From Cohaesibacter marisflavi (lineage in GTDB: Bacteria > Pseudomonadota > Alphaproteobacteria > Rhizobiales > Cohaesibacteraceae), in assembly GCF_900115225.1 (NCBI RefSeq), contig NZ_FOVR01000002.1, positions 186,001-250,000 of the forward strand: a stretch of DNA of 64,000 nucleotides, read 5' to 3'. Numbering within the stretch: the first letter of the stretch is position 1; each line of letters opens with the position of its first letter. The notes beneath the pieces are model-generated. The model had not been told where the DNA came from. It ran no database searches and saw only the letters and a program-made list of their open reading frames with translations. The translations under genes and the position numbers were made by a program. Positions 35,744 through 44,604 of this stretch are shown here, piece after piece.

Positions 35744-35772
35744 TTTGCATAGCGAAAAAAATGCTATGCAAA
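35744..35772. promoter_or_regulatory. Perfect 10-bp inverted repeat upstream of mmdA
   Basis: TTTGCATAGC and GCTATGCAAA, separated by a 9-nt A-rich spacer, 254-282 bases upstream of the mmdA start. The outer TTTGCA/TGCAAA half-sites recall the TTTGCAAA motif bound by short-chain acyl-CoA regulators (PccR type) in Alphaproteobacteria, but the match is only partial. A protein-binding operator is likely. Confidence 0.45.
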
Positions 35773-36400
35773 GTTGTGCGGTCTGTGAATATTAACTGCT
35801 GAGACCATTGTGTTAATCATCTCTGGTTGTAAAGCGCTCCGATTGAGCCAAAAACTGAAGTCTTCCATCTACTTATTCATTATAAATATGGTCGATGGTG
35901 AGGAAAACACCCTTCTGTGTCCTATAGGTGAGTCGGGGTGCCTATCGCTGATAGCATGAGTCTTGCTGCGCATCGCACGCTGTTGCGTTATGGAGCGACG
36001 CTATTTATTTGCTCTCGCTCGGGAAAGATCTTGTGCCGGTTTCCTGCTCTTGCAAGGTCCAATCGCGCGAGGAAGAATGCCGGTACATGAAGGCGCGACT
36101 CTGGGCTGCTTTCACATCCGGATCGGGATGAAGCGGCAGTCGAGAGGGGCTGCGATGCGAATGCAGGCGCGGTAGCGCCTGTTTCGGAGTACCGGTTTCG
36201 TACTTTCGTCTTATTAGCAAATATGTCGAGAAAAAAGCCTCCCCACCTAATCCTAAGGTGTATCCATGCCTCATTGCCTCCTCTGGGTGACTTCGGAAAA
36301 CCACTTTAAAAACAGGTCTCAAGACTGCCTTTTTGAACGGCTCTAACTGCGTCAGAAATTGTATCGTGATGCGGTGGTGCTTCTGGGTCGAGCAGCTGTG

Positions 36401-36414
36401 TTGATGCAAATCAA
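36401..36414 (+). promoter_or_regulatory. FNR/FnrL-type site upstream of nifJ
   Basis: TTGATGCAAATCAA matches the FNR-family consensus TTGAT-N4-ATCAA exactly. It lies about 265 bases upstream of the nifJ start, implying a long leader if it is an activator site at -41.5. Control by oxygen makes sense for PFOR. Confidence 0.65.
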
Positions 36415-36679
36415 CGCCGAAAGCCCTTGGATAGACTAACGATTATAACACTAAAGTATCGGGAGTTATGACCGTATAGTGATGCACTTCCGGGACTTTT
36501 GTGTGGCTCACATGACCATTTTGACCACGCGACTGCTTCTGACAGCTGAAGGTATCTGAGGACCTGGGGTGACCGCCTTTGCCACTGGGCTTTGGTTGCA
36601 GGCAATTCTTTGAGCACTTTATTTCATTTCGACAGGCTGACACTACCAACAACCGGTCTGTTGTAATTGGGTGGAGAAT

Positions 36680-39600
36680 ATGAACGAAAAACTTCCAAAA
36701 ACGCCGGCGTATCCCGGAAATTCAACGGTAATTAACGGTAACGGCGCCGTAGCCCAGGTAATGGGACAGGTGTGCGGTGGAGTCATCGGATATCCGATTA
36801 CGCCTTCTACCGAGATTGCCGAAATCTATGAAGCTTTCAGAGCTGGCGGCGGACTCAATGTCTGGGGTCGTCATCCCTTCTTCTTCGAACCTGAAGGCGA
36901 ACATTCGGCTCAGTCAGGCGCTCTTGGCGCTGCGCTTACGGGCGGACAATATGTGTCCAACGCTTCGTCCTCCCAGGGCGTGCTTTATGGCCTTGAATCG
37001 CATTATGTCACCGTCGGCAAGAAAGTCGGCGGTTTTGTCATGCAAGTTGCGGCTCGCTCCGTTTCCCGCCACTCACTGAACGTGATGGCCGGCCATGACG
37101 ACATCTACGCCTTGTTACCATCCGGTTACACCATCCTGTTTGGGTCCAACCCGCAGGAAGCTGCCGACCTTGCCGCGATCTCCTACAAGGTCAGCGCGAT
37201 GTCGATGATTCCGGTTGCCAACGGCATGGATGGCTTCGTGACATCTCACATGATGAGCGAAGTCATGATGCCGGAAGAAGACCTGCTGCGCGAATTCGTT
37301 GGTGATCCATCCGAGCGTATCATGTGCCCGACCGTCGCACAGGAAATGCTCTATGGTGCCAAAGGGCGCGTCTTCCAGCTCAAACGCTATCTGGGCCGTC
37401 ACAGTTCTGATATGGAACAAGACGCCTACGCCAAGCTCGTTGCCTTCCTTGATGACAATGCTGATGCTGTTGAAGCCGACAATGCGGGCGAGATGGTTGC
37501 CAAAACTCTGGACATGCTGCCGGCAGAGCTGCACAAGCAGTGGAGCCGCCAGTGGACCAATGCCTTCCAGAAAGGCACTCGCCAGCGCGTTCCTGCTCAG
37601 GTTGATATCAACAATCCGGGCCTTACGGGTGGTGTTCAGAACCAGCCGGACTTCCAGGCCGGTGCTGTTGACCATCGCACCCACTTTGTGCGTGACGTTG
37701 CTCGCTTCGTACGCGAAGCCATGGATGAATATTCCGCACTGACCGGTCGCAGCTATGCTCCGGTTAAATGCTTCGAATGCGAAGATGCCGAAACCGTTCT
37801 GGTTGGCCTTGGGTCTGTCACCGACGATGCCGAAGCGGTTGCTGCTTACCTGCGCCGTCAGGGCAAGAAGGTCGGCGTGGTTTCCATCAAGATGCTGCAG
37901 CCATTCCCGGATGCGGAATTCGTGGAAGCCGTCAAAGGCAAAAAAGCAGTCACCATTCTTGAGCGTTCCGACAACACCGCTCTGACTGCCTTCGTCAAGG
38001 AAGCCTTGATGAAAGCCATGGAAAATGGTGCTGGCGAACGCTATCCGGGCGTCCCTGCCCTTAAGGAACTGCCAAAACTGACGACCGCCATCTTCGGCCT
38101 GGGTGCCCATGACCTGCAGCCTCGCCATCTGGTCGCAGCCTATGAAAACATGGACGGTGCTTGCCAGCCATTTGTTTATCTGGGCAGCCAGTTCTTCTCC
38201 AAGGATGCAAGCCCGATCATGAACGAGCTTCAGGCCAAGCTGAAAGACGCTTATCCTGAAACCGAACTGATGGCACTGGAAACCAAGCCGAACCCGAGCC
38301 TCCTGCCAGAAGGTGCCCTGCGCATCCGTTTCCATTCAGTTGGCGGGTACGGCACGATTGCCACCGGCAAGCTGCTCACGGACATTCTGGCCAACGCCCT
38401 GCATCTCTATTCCAAATCCGCACCGAAATACGGTTCGGAAAAATCGGGCGCTCCGACCAACTACTATATCACGCTCTCTCCAGAGCCGGTGCTGATCACC
38501 AACGCCGATCTGGAAGATGTGGAAGTGGTTGTTTCGCCAGACCACAAGGTCTTCGCTCACAGCAATCCGCTGCGTGGCCTTGTTGAAGGCGGCACCTTCA
38601 TTCTGCAGTCCAATCTTTCCGCGCTTGAAGTCTGGAAAGAACTGCCTGCAGCCATGCGCAAGACCATCCGCGACCGGAAGATCAAATTCCTGGTGGTTGA
38701 CGGCTTTGCCATTGCCAAGAAACATGCTCCAGTTGCCGCTCTTCAGACTCGCATGATGGGCATCGCCTTCATCGGCGCCGTCTGTGGCCATGTGGAACGC
38801 GTGACCGAAGGGGCTGATCGTGAAGCTGTGATCGAGAAGATCCGCAGCCAGATCAACTACAAATTCGGCACCAAGGGCGAAGCTGTTGTTGAAGGCAACA
38901 TGGCGGTCATCCGCGATGGCGTCGAGGAAACGGCTGTTGTCGATTATTCGGCTCCTGAATTTGTCGAAGTGGACGCCGCAGGCGACCCGGTTCCTGAATT
39001 CAGCCCGTCCATTTCTTCCAACATGTGCCGTATTGCTTCGGAATCTTCTCCGGAAGGTCTGTTTGATACTGCCTATTATGAAGAAACGGTCGCAGCACCA
39101 TTCCGCGCAGGTGCCATCGGTGAAGCGCCGGTCCTGCCGGGCTCAGGCATGTTCATGCCTGCCGGGTCTGCCGCTGCCAAGGACAAGGGCCTCTTCCGGC
39201 GTGAAGTGCCGGTCTTCGATCCTGAAAAATGTACAGGCTGCCTGGATTGTTCCATGGTCTGCCCGGATGCTGCCATTCCGCCAAGCGTCTTCGATATCGA
39301 CGCTCTGCTGATGGCTGCCGCCAAAGACATCGACATGCCGGAAAAACAGCGCGAAGTCATTCGTGAATATGTCCGCACTGTTGGTGAGACGGTTCGCCGT
39401 AAATATAATGCGCTGGATGACGCTCCGAGCTTTGCCAAACTGGTGGCCGAAGCGGTCAACGAGCTTTATGTTGAAAGCGCTGTCGTCAAGGGCAATCTGG
39501 AACGCATCGTGGAAGCAGTGTCGGTTCTGCCTGTTGCCAAGACCCGTCCATTCTTCGACTCCATGGAAGCCGAACACACCGGTCAGGGTGGTCTGTTTGC

Positions 39601-41662
39601 CGTGGCAGTCGACCCTTGGAAATGCACAGGTTGTCTGGAATGCGTGGACATCTGTGGTCCGGGTGCTCTGGTGGCCGCCGATCAGGACGCTGGCTTGCTG
39701 CATGATCTGCAGTCCAAGTTCAACTTCCTTTCCAAAACACCGAACACGCCAGCCCGCTTTGTTGAACCGGCCTTTGAGGACGACAACGAGATCAAGCGCA
39801 TGATGCTGGATCGCGCCAACTACTATTCCACCACCGGTGGTCACGGTGCTTGTCGCGGCTGTGGCGAGGTTACGGCCATTCGTCAGGTTGTTTCCGCAAC
39901 CCATGCGATCCATGACCGTCGTCAGAAAGCTCATGTGCGTGAGTTGGAAGAACTGGTCAACGGCCTGACCCTTAAGCTTGAAGAAGTCAAAGGCGATAGC
40001 GAACGCGAAGCCCGTATTTCCGGCGCCCTCAAGGTGCTCGAAAAACGCCTCTTCATGCTAGAAGGTGGCCCGACCGGTAATGGTCAGTCTCCGTTGGTTG
40101 TTGCCAACGCGACCGGCTGTAGCTCGGTTTATGCTTCGACCTTCCCGTTCAACCCTTACAATGACCCATGGGTCAACAGCCTGTTCCATGATGGACCGGC
40201 CGTCATCAAGGGTATCTTTGAAGGCACCACTGCCAATGCGGCAGTTGACTTCAAGGCCATGCGTCTTGCTAAACTCGAATTGGCCAATGCCTACGATCCG
40301 GTAACGGATGAAGCATTCTTCAACAATTTCGAATGGCACAATTTCTCCGACGCTGAACGCGACCTGCTGCCAACCTTCATGAACATCTCCGGTGACGGTG
40401 CTGCTTATGATATCGGCTTCGGTGCCCTGTCCCGCTTGCTGGCAAGTAACACGCCGGTCAAGGTGATGGTGCTCAACTCGGGCGTTTACTCCAACACCGG
40501 TGGTCAGGCTTCCACGGCCTCCCTGTCCGGTCAGGACAGTGACTTGGCCCGCTTCGGCAAGGCCAACCCTGGTAAGCTCGAAGACCGCAAGGAACTGGGT
40601 CTGATTGCAAGCTTCCACCCGAATGTTTTCGTGGTGCAGAGTGCAACCTCCTTCCCGGGTCACTTCCTCAAGAATGTGATGGCCTATCTGAAGCATTCCT
40701 CTTCACCAGCACTGCTTGACGTTTACACGCCATGTCAGGGTGAACACGGGATCGCTGATGACGCGGCCAACCGCCGCTCGAAACTGGCTGTTGAAGCCCG
40801 TGTCAGCCCGCTCTTCGTGCATGATCCCAAAGCAGGGAAAACCCTTGCTGAACGGTTCGACATCGAAGGCAACCCGGCAAAGGATCAGGATTGGGCCATG
40901 CAGACCATCTCCTATATGGAAGATGGCCAGCTCAAGTTGATGGATCTGCCACTTACTCCGGCTGACTATGCTTACGATGAAGTCCGCTTCAAGAAGCAGT
41001 TCCGCCCGATCAAGGGTGAAGTGGATGCTGTGCCGCTGCATGAATTCATCGACATGCCAGCTGTAGAGCGTGGCCGCAAGGTTCCATACATCCTCAAGGC
41101 CAATGCCAAACAGGAACTGGTCAAACTGGAAGTTGGTGCCATGATCGTGCATCTGGTTGAAGAACGTCGTCAGAACTGGCGCACACTTCAGCATCTTGCA
41201 GGTCAAACCGCTGCTCAACTCGATGCTGCTCACAGCAAAGAGCTGGCTGCAATGGAAGTCAAATACAAGGAAGCTCTGGAATCCCGTGAGCTTTCCATGG
41301 ACAGCATCGCAGCCGGCATGGCTGAAATGGCTTCCATGTCTGCTTCCCCGGCAGTTCTGGGCCTTGGTGGTTCAGCTTCCGCCGCAGCGGCCAATGGAGC
41401 ATCCGATGCAGCACCTGCTGCAGGAGGAGGAGCCAGCCTGCCGCATATTCATGAAGAGGACGTATCGCTCTGCACCAACTGCAAAGCCTGCTATCAGGAT
41501 GTTCCTGAGCTCTTCGAACTGACCAAGGTTGTCGAGAATGGGTCTGTCATGGAAGTGGCACACACCATCCCCGGTGCTCTGGAACAGGTCGAAGTCACTC
41601 CGGACCTGAAGTCCCGCATCATGAAAGTGGCGGCAAAATGCAACGCGGAGATCGTAAGATGA
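36680..41662 (+). CDS. nifJ: Long pyruvate:ferredoxin oxidoreductase with extra C-terminal ferredoxin module
   Basis: 1660 residues from the ATG at 36680 (ribosome-binding site GGTGGAG; a GTG nine bases earlier is in frame), against about 1170-1200 for standard NifJ. Domain order: alpha domain (YPITPSTEIAE, residues 35-45), domain II (to about 510), gamma domain (GGYGTIATGKLL, about 560), an 8Fe ferredoxin domain (Cys851 in CTGCLDC, Cys982 in CTGCLEC), and the TPP domain (GACRGCGE with Cys1058/1061, GDG at 1238, NTGGQ at 1272, Cys1352 in YTPCQGEHG). An extra 200-residue segment, a Ser/Ala-rich linker and a [4Fe-4S] module with Cys1598, 1601, 1604 and 1654 follow. It converts pyruvate and CoA to acetyl-CoA, CO2 and reduced ferredoxin. 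The Nfn-like fusion overlaps its stop by four bases. An FNR-type box lies upstream. Confidence 0.93.
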   Translation: MNEKLPKTPAYPGNSTVINGNGAVAQVMGQVCGGVIGYPITPSTEIAEIYEAFRAGGGLNVWGRHPFFFEPEGEHSAQSGALGAALTGGQYVSNASSSQGVLYGLESHYVTVGKKVGGFVMQVAARSVSRHSLNVMAGHDDIYALLPSGYTILFGSNPQEAADLAAISYKVSAMSMIPVANGMDGFVTSHMMSEVMMPEEDLLREFVGDPSERIMCPTVAQEMLYGAKGRVFQLKRYLGRHSSDMEQDAYAKLVAFLDDNADAVEADNAGEMVAKTLDMLPAELHKQWSRQWTNAFQKGTRQRVPAQVDINNPGLTGGVQNQPDFQAGAVDHRTHFVRDVARFVREAMDEYSALTGRSYAPVKCFECEDAETVLVGLGSVTDDAEAVAAYLRRQGKKVGVVSIKMLQPFPDAEFVEAVKGKKAVTILERSDNTALTAFVKEALMKAMENGAGERYPGVPALKELPKLTTAIFGLGAHDLQPRHLVAAYENMDGACQPFVYLGSQFFSKDASPIMNELQAKLKDAYPETELMALETKPNPSLLPEGALRIRFHSVGGYGTIATGKLLTDILANALHLYSKSAPKYGSEKSGAPTNYYITLSPEPVLITNADLEDVEVVVSPDHKVFAHSNPLRGLVEGGTFILQSNLSALEVWKELPAAMRKTIRDRKIKFLVVDGFAIAKKHAPVAALQTRMMGIAFIGAVCGHVERVTEGADREAVIEKIRSQINYKFGTKGEAVVEGNMAVIRDGVEETAVVDYSAPEFVEVDAAGDPVPEFSPSISSNMCRIASESSPEGLFDTAYYEETVAAPFRAGAIGEAPVLPGSGMFMPAGSAAAKDKGLFRREVPVFDPEKCTGCLDCSMVCPDAAIPPSVFDIDALLMAAAKDIDMPEKQREVIREYVRTVGETVRRKYNALDDAPSFAKLVAEAVNELYVESAVVKGNLERIVEAVSVLPVAKTRPFFDSMEAEHTGQGGLFAVAVDPWKCTGCLECVDICGPGALVAADQDAGLLHDLQSKFNFLSKTPNTPARFVEPAFEDDNEIKRMMLDRANYYSTTGGHGACRGCGEVTAIRQVVSATHAIHDRRQKAHVRELEELVNGLTLKLEEVKGDSEREARISGALKVLEKRLFMLEGGPTGNGQSPLVVANATGCSSVYASTFPFNPYNDPWVNSLFHDGPAVIKGIFEGTTANAAVDFKAMRLAKLELANAYDPVTDEAFFNNFEWHNFSDAERDLLPTFMNISGDGAAYDIGFGALSRLLASNTPVKVMVLNSGVYSNTGGQASTASLSGQDSDLARFGKANPGKLEDRKELGLIASFHPNVFVVQSATSFPGHFLKNVMAYLKHSSSPALLDVYTPCQGEHGIADDAANRRSKLAVEARVSPLFVHDPKAGKTLAERFDIEGNPAKDQDWAMQTISYMEDGQLKLMDLPLTPADYAYDEVRFKKQFRPIKGEVDAVPLHEFIDMPAVERGRKVPYILKANAKQELVKLEVGAMIVHLVEERRQNWRTLQHLAGQTAAQLDAAHSKELAAMEVKYKEALESRELSMDSIAAGMAEMASMSASPAVLGLGGSASAAAANGASDAAPAAGGGASLPHIHEEDVSLCTNCKACYQDVPELFELTKVVENGSVMEVAHTIPGALEQVEVTPDLKSRIMKVAAKCNAEIVR

Positions 41663-44424
41663 CCGTTGATACTGCAGTAACGCAGGACGCTCTGTTTGAT
41701 CATCAAATGGATGTTCTGAAAAAGCATCTCGCAGCGGACCCCCGGTCCCTGCGGAATGTCTTCATCGCGGACGGAGCCCAGGCCATGGCCTGGGAATTCC
41801 AGAAGGACGAGTTGGGCGAGCCCTTCATCAAGACTCTCTGGGGCCTTCTGCTCAAGAATGATGACATGAGCACCCTGATCCAGCGTTTCATCTGGAGCTT
41901 GCCGCTCCGGTTCAAACGCAAGTTCATCAAGGCGCTTGATGCCTACATGTCCGATCGCTATCCCATGTTCAAGGGCCTTTCCGAAGGCTGGCCTGAAGAC
42001 AGCTACATTCCGCCCTATATCCGCACGCCGGAAGCGCGGTCTGCTGACTTCGAGCTGGTGAACCAGGGCTATCTGGGCTATCAGTCCCTCGGCTATTCCT
42101 TGCGGGAAGTCGAAATGATCGTTTGGCTGGAAGTGCTTCGCGACAAACAGTGCGAAGACAAGCCTTGCGAACTGGGCCAGATCATCCAGCGTACCAAGGA
42201 CGAAGAAGCCACCAAGGTTGGTGGCTGCCCGGTCAAGATCCATATTCCGGAAATGATCGATCTGCTCGCCAAGGGCAAGATTCGTCAGGCGCTGGAATTG
42301 ATCGAAAGCTGCAACCCGCTGCCAAACGTCACTGGCCGCGTCTGTCCGCAGGAGCATCAATGTCAGGGTGTCTGTAAGCATACCAACCGTCCGATCGAGA
42401 TCGGTCAGTTGGAATGGTTCCTGCCCGAGCATGAAAAAGCTGCCAATCCGGATCAGCTCGCGCGCTTCGCTGGCATTGTCAGCCCTTGGCAGAAAGCCGA
42501 AAAGCCACCAATCGCGGTGGTGGGGTCCGGTCCGTCTGGCCTCATCAACGCCTATTTGCTGGCTGTTGAAGGCTTCCCGGTAACAGTCTTTGAAGCATTC
42601 CATGAACTGGGCGGCGTATTGCGCTACGGTATTCCCGAATTCCGTCTGCCAAACTCGCTAATCGATGATGTGGTTGCCAAGATCGACGCTCTGGGCGGTC
42701 GCTTCGTCAAGAACTTCGTGGTCGGCAAGTCCGCAACCCTTGAAGACCTGAAAGCCGCAGGCTTCTGGAAAATCTTCGTCGGGTCCGGTGCTGGCCTGCC
42801 AACCTTCATGAATGTTCCGGGTGAAGAATTGCTCGGCGTCATGTCGGCCAACGAGTTCCTGACCCGCGTCAACCTGATGCGTGGTCGTGATCCGGCTTAT
42901 GAAACGCCGCTTCCGGACGTCAAGGACAAGAATATCCTCGTGATTGGTGGTGGCAACACCGCGATGGACGCAGCCCGCACGGCAAAACGCCTTGGCGGCA
43001 ACGTGACCATCGTTTATCGCCGCACCCAGTCTGAGATGCCTGCCCGTGTTGAAGAACTCGAGCATGCACTCGAAGAGGGCATCGAATTGGCTGAACTGCG
43101 CGGACCGAAAGAGTTCGTTGGCGATCATCACACCCATTTCGTCACCCATGCTGTTGTGGATGTGAACGAGTTGGGTGAACCGGATGCCTCCGGTCGTCGT
43201 CGTCCGCGTCCAACCGGGGAAGTCATCGAAATGCCGGCGGATCTGGTCATCATGGCCCTTGGCAACAAGTCCAACCCGATCATTCCGTCGTCTGAACCCA
43301 AGCTTCAAGTCAGCAAATGGGGCACAATCAATGTTGGCAAAGACAGCCAGCAGACATCGATTGATGACATCTATACCGGTGGTGACGCTGCTCGTGGCGG
43401 GTCCACGGCGATCCTTGCTGCCGGTGATGGTCAGGCTGCTGCCCGTCAGATCCTCGGTGCCATTGATCTGGTGTCTGACGAGATTGCCGACCGGGTCAAG
43501 AGAGCGGACCACTTCACCAGCCTTGGTCTGGCTGAACATACCGTTCTCAAGCACACGGATCTGGCTGCTGGCATTGTCGAGATGACAATCCGCGCACCGG
43601 TGATTGCCCAGTCCGCTCGGGCTGGCCAGTTTGTCCGCGTGTTGGCAACCGATGATGGCGAACTCATTCCGCTGACCCTTGCTGACTGGAACAAGGAAAA
43701 CGGCACCATCGATCTGGTCATTCAGGGCATGGGTACCTCGACCAAGATGATGAACAAGATGAGCGAAGGCGATTTCTTCGCCGGTATCGCAGGCCCGCTT
43801 GGGGAACCAAGCGACGTCAATAAGTTCGATCCGGAAAAAGAAACCGTTGTCTTCACTGCCGGTGGCGTGGGCCTGCCAGCCATCTATCCGATCGCCAAGG
43901 CGCATCTGGAAACCGGCAATCATGTCACTATGATCATCGGCTTCCGTTCAGCAGACCATCTGTTCTGGACGGGCGACGACGAGCGCATGGGGCTGTTGAA
44001 GGCCAAATATGGCGACATGCTTGATGTCATCTATTGTTCCAACGATGGCACCTTCGGCATCAAGGGCTTTGTCACCAATCCGCTTGAAGACATGCTAAAG
44101 GACGACAAGACCTCCAAGGGCCGCAAGATTGCGGAAGTCGTCTCTGTCGGTCCTCCGATGATGATGCGTGCCGTCAGCGATCTGACCAAGCCATATGAAG
44201 TGCCGACTGTTGTCAGCCTCAACTCCATCATGGTGGATGCTACCGGCATGTGCGGCGCCTGCATGGTGCCCGTGCTCAAAGATGGCAAGACAATGCGTCA
44301 GCATGCTTGCATCGACGGGCCGGAATTCGACGCTCACACCGTCGAATGGGACAAGTTCCTGCCACGCTTTGGCCAGTTCAAGGTGCAGGAAGTTCGCAGC
44401 ATGGAAAAACACAAGCTCAACTGA
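41659..44424 (+). CDS. Single-chain Nfn-like flavoprotein (GltD-like domain fused to FNR-like domain)
   Basis: 921 residues. The ATG at 41659 overlaps the PFOR stop (ATGA), with GGAG upstream. Residues 1-150 form an extension I do not recognise. Then comes a GltD/NfnB-type half: GGCPVKIHIPEMI, VCPQEHQCQGVC, FAD motif VVGSGPSGLINA (about 288), NAD(P)H motif VIGGGNTAMDAAR (about 430). The last 280 residues are NfnA-type: GQFVRVLATDDGELIPLTLAD, FTAGGVGLPAIYPIAKAH and ATGMCGACMVPVLKDG for a [2Fe-2S] cluster. The first cluster-binding stretch is unusual (CEDKPC with an insert before GGCPV). It is a fused version of the two separate genes at 29217-31694 and should pass electrons from PFOR-reduced ferredoxin to NAD(P). 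Confidence 0.87.
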   Translation: MTVDTAVTQDALFDHQMDVLKKHLAADPRSLRNVFIADGAQAMAWEFQKDELGEPFIKTLWGLLLKNDDMSTLIQRFIWSLPLRFKRKFIKALDAYMSDRYPMFKGLSEGWPEDSYIPPYIRTPEARSADFELVNQGYLGYQSLGYSLREVEMIVWLEVLRDKQCEDKPCELGQIIQRTKDEEATKVGGCPVKIHIPEMIDLLAKGKIRQALELIESCNPLPNVTGRVCPQEHQCQGVCKHTNRPIEIGQLEWFLPEHEKAANPDQLARFAGIVSPWQKAEKPPIAVVGSGPSGLINAYLLAVEGFPVTVFEAFHELGGVLRYGIPEFRLPNSLIDDVVAKIDALGGRFVKNFVVGKSATLEDLKAAGFWKIFVGSGAGLPTFMNVPGEELLGVMSANEFLTRVNLMRGRDPAYETPLPDVKDKNILVIGGGNTAMDAARTAKRLGGNVTIVYRRTQSEMPARVEELEHALEEGIELAELRGPKEFVGDHHTHFVTHAVVDVNELGEPDASGRRRPRPTGEVIEMPADLVIMALGNKSNPIIPSSEPKLQVSKWGTINVGKDSQQTSIDDIYTGGDAARGGSTAILAAGDGQAAARQILGAIDLVSDEIADRVKRADHFTSLGLAEHTVLKHTDLAAGIVEMTIRAPVIAQSARAGQFVRVLATDDGELIPLTLADWNKENGTIDLVIQGMGTSTKMMNKMSEGDFFAGIAGPLGEPSDVNKFDPEKETVVFTAGGVGLPAIYPIAKAHLETGNHVTMIIGFRSADHLFWTGDDERMGLLKAKYGDMLDVIYCSNDGTFGIKGFVTNPLEDMLKDDKTSKGRKIAEVVSVGPPMMMRAVSDLTKPYEVPTVVSLNSIMVDATGMCGACMVPVLKDGKTMRQHACIDGPEFDAHTVEWDKFLPRFGQFKVQEVRSMEKHKLN

Positions 44425-44457
44425 TATCAATCAGCCCTATGAGCTTTGCATAAAAGA

Positions 44458-44492
44458 GCCCCCGGAAGAATGTCTTCCGGGGGCTTCTTCTT
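44458..44492 (+). terminator. Terminator of the nifJ-nfn operon
   Basis: Perfect 12-bp inverted repeat, GCCCCCGGAAGA (44458-44469) and TCTTCCGGGGGC (44473-44484), with a 3-nt loop, then TTCTTCTTTT. It lies 34 bases after the fusion gene stop. Confidence 0.9.
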
Positions 44493-44604
44493 TTGGGATT
44501 GATGACAAATGGTGCGAATATGTCCCAATAGACAGCTAGCTACAGTCGGTTACACGATATCTGTGGGCAAATATGCGTAGATTTTTCGCATATTCGGTCT
44601 GAAT

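Larger units (their letters stand above)
35491..36679. promoter_or_regulatory. Long divergent intergenic region between mmdA and nifJ
   Basis: Almost 1.2 kb without a convincing gene. Small ORFs in it (for example 36005-36409 minus) have odd composition and no ribosome-binding site, so I do not call them. It contains a 10-bp inverted repeat (35744-35772) and an FNR-type site (36401-36414). It must hold the promoters of the mmdA operon (leftward) and of nifJ (rightward), and could hold a small RNA or a long nifJ leader. The gene density elsewhere makes this gap notable. Confidence 0.5.

Noticed and set aside
36005-36409. 134-residue ORF on the minus strand in the mmdA-nifJ gap
   Set aside because: The composition is rich in His, Arg, Ser and Pro without any fold pattern, there is no ribosome-binding site, and it overlaps the FNR-type box. 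It is probably chance.
42658-43923. Long antisense ORF (421 residues) opposite the Nfn-like fusion; similar ones at 37115-38335, 41494-42603, 21128-22114 and 18269-19177
   Set aside because: These mirror the codon bias of strongly coding GC-rich genes on the other strand. Their sequences are His/Arg/Gly-rich and unlike proteins, and the genes opposite are certain.
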